Positions 5,680 through 6,971 of a stretch of 6,971 nucleotides of DNA are shown in pieces. Under the pieces are notes generated by a model, which saw nothing but the letters and a program-made list of their open reading frames with translations, was not told where the DNA came from and ran no database searches. Origin of the DNA: an uncultured Spongiibacteraceae bacterium. Lineage in GTDB: Bacteria > Pseudomonadota > Gammaproteobacteria > Pseudomonadales > Dasaniaceae. Location of the stretch: contig CALBVI010000364.1 of the NCBI GenBank assembly GCA_937969395.1, forward strand, positions 1-6,971, read 5' to 3'. The translations under genes were made by a program, and so were the position numbers. Each line of letters starts with the position of its first letter. The first letter of the stretch is position 1.

Positions 5680-6971
5680 ATGGCGTCTTTATTAAGTATT
5701 GGTGTTACAGGTCTGCGAGTTAACCAGACTGCGCTACAGGTCACGGGTAATAATATATCCAATGCGGATATTGAAAGTTACACGCGTCAGCGTACTGAAA
5801 TTGTCACTGGCTCGGAGCAGTTTACCGGCGGCGGTTATATTGGCAGTGGTAGTACGGTGGAAACAATTAGCCGTATTACTGACCAATTTTTAACGACACA
5901 AATAATTTTAGATTCATCGACTTATAATAGTGTTTCTGCCTACAGTGAGAATGTTGAACAGCTAGATTCTTTATTAGCTGGTGAACTGAGTAGTTTGAGC
6001 TCAGGTATTGCGTCGATGTTCAGTGCGGTAGAGGTGAGTATCGAAGATCCGACTTCATTGCCTTCTCGGCAGTTAGTCCTCAGCGAGGCTCAGGGTTTGA
6101 CTGATCGAATACAAACTATCTACGACCGTTTATCACAGCAGTCAGATTCAGTGAATGAGCAATTGGCATCACTAACTGTGCAAGTAACAACGTTAGCTCA
6201 GGGAATTGCAGAATTAAATGAAGCTGTTCTGCGTGAAACGGCTACTGGAGCGTCGCCCAATGCTTTACTGGATGCCCGAGATGATTTAATTGGTGATCTC
6301 TCGGAGCTGATTTCGGTACGTACCACTGACGATAGTTCTGGTGCCGTTAATGTGTTTGTTGGTTCTGGTCAGCCTTTGGTTGTAGGTGTCGAGGCCAGTA
6401 CGATGGGTGTTCAGGCAAGTACTACGATTGCTGGTGAAGTGGATATTACCTTCTCAACGAGCAGTGGCTCAGCGTTGGTGGTGACCTCTGCTATTTCGGG
6501 GGGGCAGCTTGGCGGATTGTTGGAATTTCGTGATGAATCTTTGGAGCCAGCATTTAATGCGATTGGCCGTATTTCGTTAGCGTTAAGCGATACGATGAAT
6601 CAGGTTAATCAGCAAGGTTTGGATCTTGAGGGTAATTTTGGGTCGCTGATTTTTACGGATGTAAATAGTGCTCAGCTAATGCTTGATCGATCGATCGCTT
6701 CTTCAGCGTCTACAGGTACTGCGGAATTGGCGGTATCTATTCAAGATGTTAGTGGCTTGACGGAGGCTAATTACAGTTTAGATATCATCAGTACGGGTGT
6801 GCCTATTACCGCGACCTTAACTAATGAAACATCGGGGGAGGTTATTAGCGGTACGTTTGTCGATACCGATCACGATAACGATGCGCTGACTGCAGATGTT
6901 AGTTTATTTACCCCGGCAGACTCCAGTAAAACCGAGGGGCTTGGTATTTATGTCGATAGTGGGTCATTAGC
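5680..6971 (+). CDS. flgK: Flagellar hook-associated protein 1 FlgK, 5' part (3' end outside window)
   Basis: FlgK (HAP1) is the first junction protein laid on the hook tip; with FlgL it joins hook to filament. From ATG 5680 the frame stays open for 430 codons to the window edge. The N-terminus MASLLSIGVTGLRVNQTALQ, then VTGNNISNAD and SYTRQR (34-38), is the axial helix of FlgK. A long helical, coiled-coil-prone section (~85-185) follows. ALLDARDDLIGDLSELISV (195-213), GGQLGGLLEFRDESLEPAF (274-292) and QQGLDLEGNFG (311-321) are family motifs. From ~345 on lies a beta-rich variable region (VSGLTEANYSLDI) with an acidic run DTDHDND (395-401). The C-terminal axial helix is not reached, so total length is unknown but exceeds 430, suggesting one of the longer gammaproteobacterial FlgK forms. 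The gap to flgJ is 11 bases, and no separate promoter is visible, so it appears to belong to the flgF transcript. Confidence 0.95.
   Translation, partial: MASLLSIGVTGLRVNQTALQVTGNNISNADIESYTRQRTEIVTGSEQFTGGGYIGSGSTVETISRITDQFLTTQIILDSSTYNSVSAYSENVEQLDSLLAGELSSLSSGIASMFSAVEVSIEDPTSLPSRQLVLSEAQGLTDRIQTIYDRLSQQSDSVNEQLASLTVQVTTLAQGIAELNEAVLRETATGASPNALLDARDDLIGDLSELISVRTTDDSSGAVNVFVGSGQPLVVGVEASTMGVQASTTIAGEVDITFSTSSGSALVVTSAISGGQLGGLLEFRDESLEPAFNAIGRISLALSDTMNQVNQQGLDLEGNFGSLIFTDVNSAQLMLDRSIASSASTGTAELAVSIQDVSGLTEANYSLDIISTGVPITATLTNETSGEVISGTFVDTDHDNDALTADVSLFTPADSSKTEGLGIYVDSGSL

Noticed and set aside
5699..5893. 64-codon open frame in another phase inside the start of flgK
   Set aside because: The overlapping phase from ATG 5680 gives the clear FlgK N-terminus and stays open for 430 codons, so this is a shadow.

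Overview
The window is one uninterrupted stretch of a bacterial flagellar axial-structure locus. Every gene lies on the + strand, in the order flgE (3' part) - flgF - flgG - flgH - flgI - flgJ - flgK (5' part). These encode the hook, the proximal and distal rod, the L ring, the P ring, the rod cap/muramidase and the first hook-filament junction protein. An L ring and P ring mean a Gram-negative host. A two-domain FlgJ (rod cap fused to glucosaminidase), -24/-12 (sigma54-type) promoter sequences and moderate-to-low GC fit a gammaproteobacterium, perhaps a marine one of the Pseudomonadales/Cellvibrionales/Oceanospirillales kind. The exact taxon is inference and cannot be fixed from this window.

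Layout. Positions 1-847 hold the C-terminal 281 codons of flgE. It is closed by a strong intrinsic terminator (877-909), which ends an upstream unit (probably flgBCDE). The 202-base gap 848-1049 then carries a near-consensus sigma54 promoter (GG-N10-GC, 944-957), an IHF-like sequence just upstream of it, and an inferred leader of about 81 bases with a good Shine-Dalgarno before flgF. From 1050 the genes follow closely, with gaps of 78, 48, 75, 19 and 11 bases, and no further terminator is visible. flgFGHIJK therefore looks like one transcription unit running out of the window inside flgK. The flgH-flgI gap contains a second sequence very like the flgF promoter (18 of 22 bases identical, same GG-N10-GC spacing), which may be an internal sigma54 promoter.

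How the genes work together. FlgF and FlgG build the rod through the periplasm. FlgJ caps the growing rod and cuts peptidoglycan so that it can pass. FlgI (Sec-exported) and FlgH (a lipoprotein) form the bushing in the peptidoglycan and outer membrane. FlgE polymerises into the hook outside the cell, and FlgK sits on the hook tip as the first junction zone before the filament. All genes look intact, with conserved terminal motifs and no frameshift. I see no mobile element, CRISPR array, RNA gene or foreign insertion. I do not see an undescribed system here; the points worth a second look are regulatory (the operon split and the second sigma54-like site) plus small protein details.
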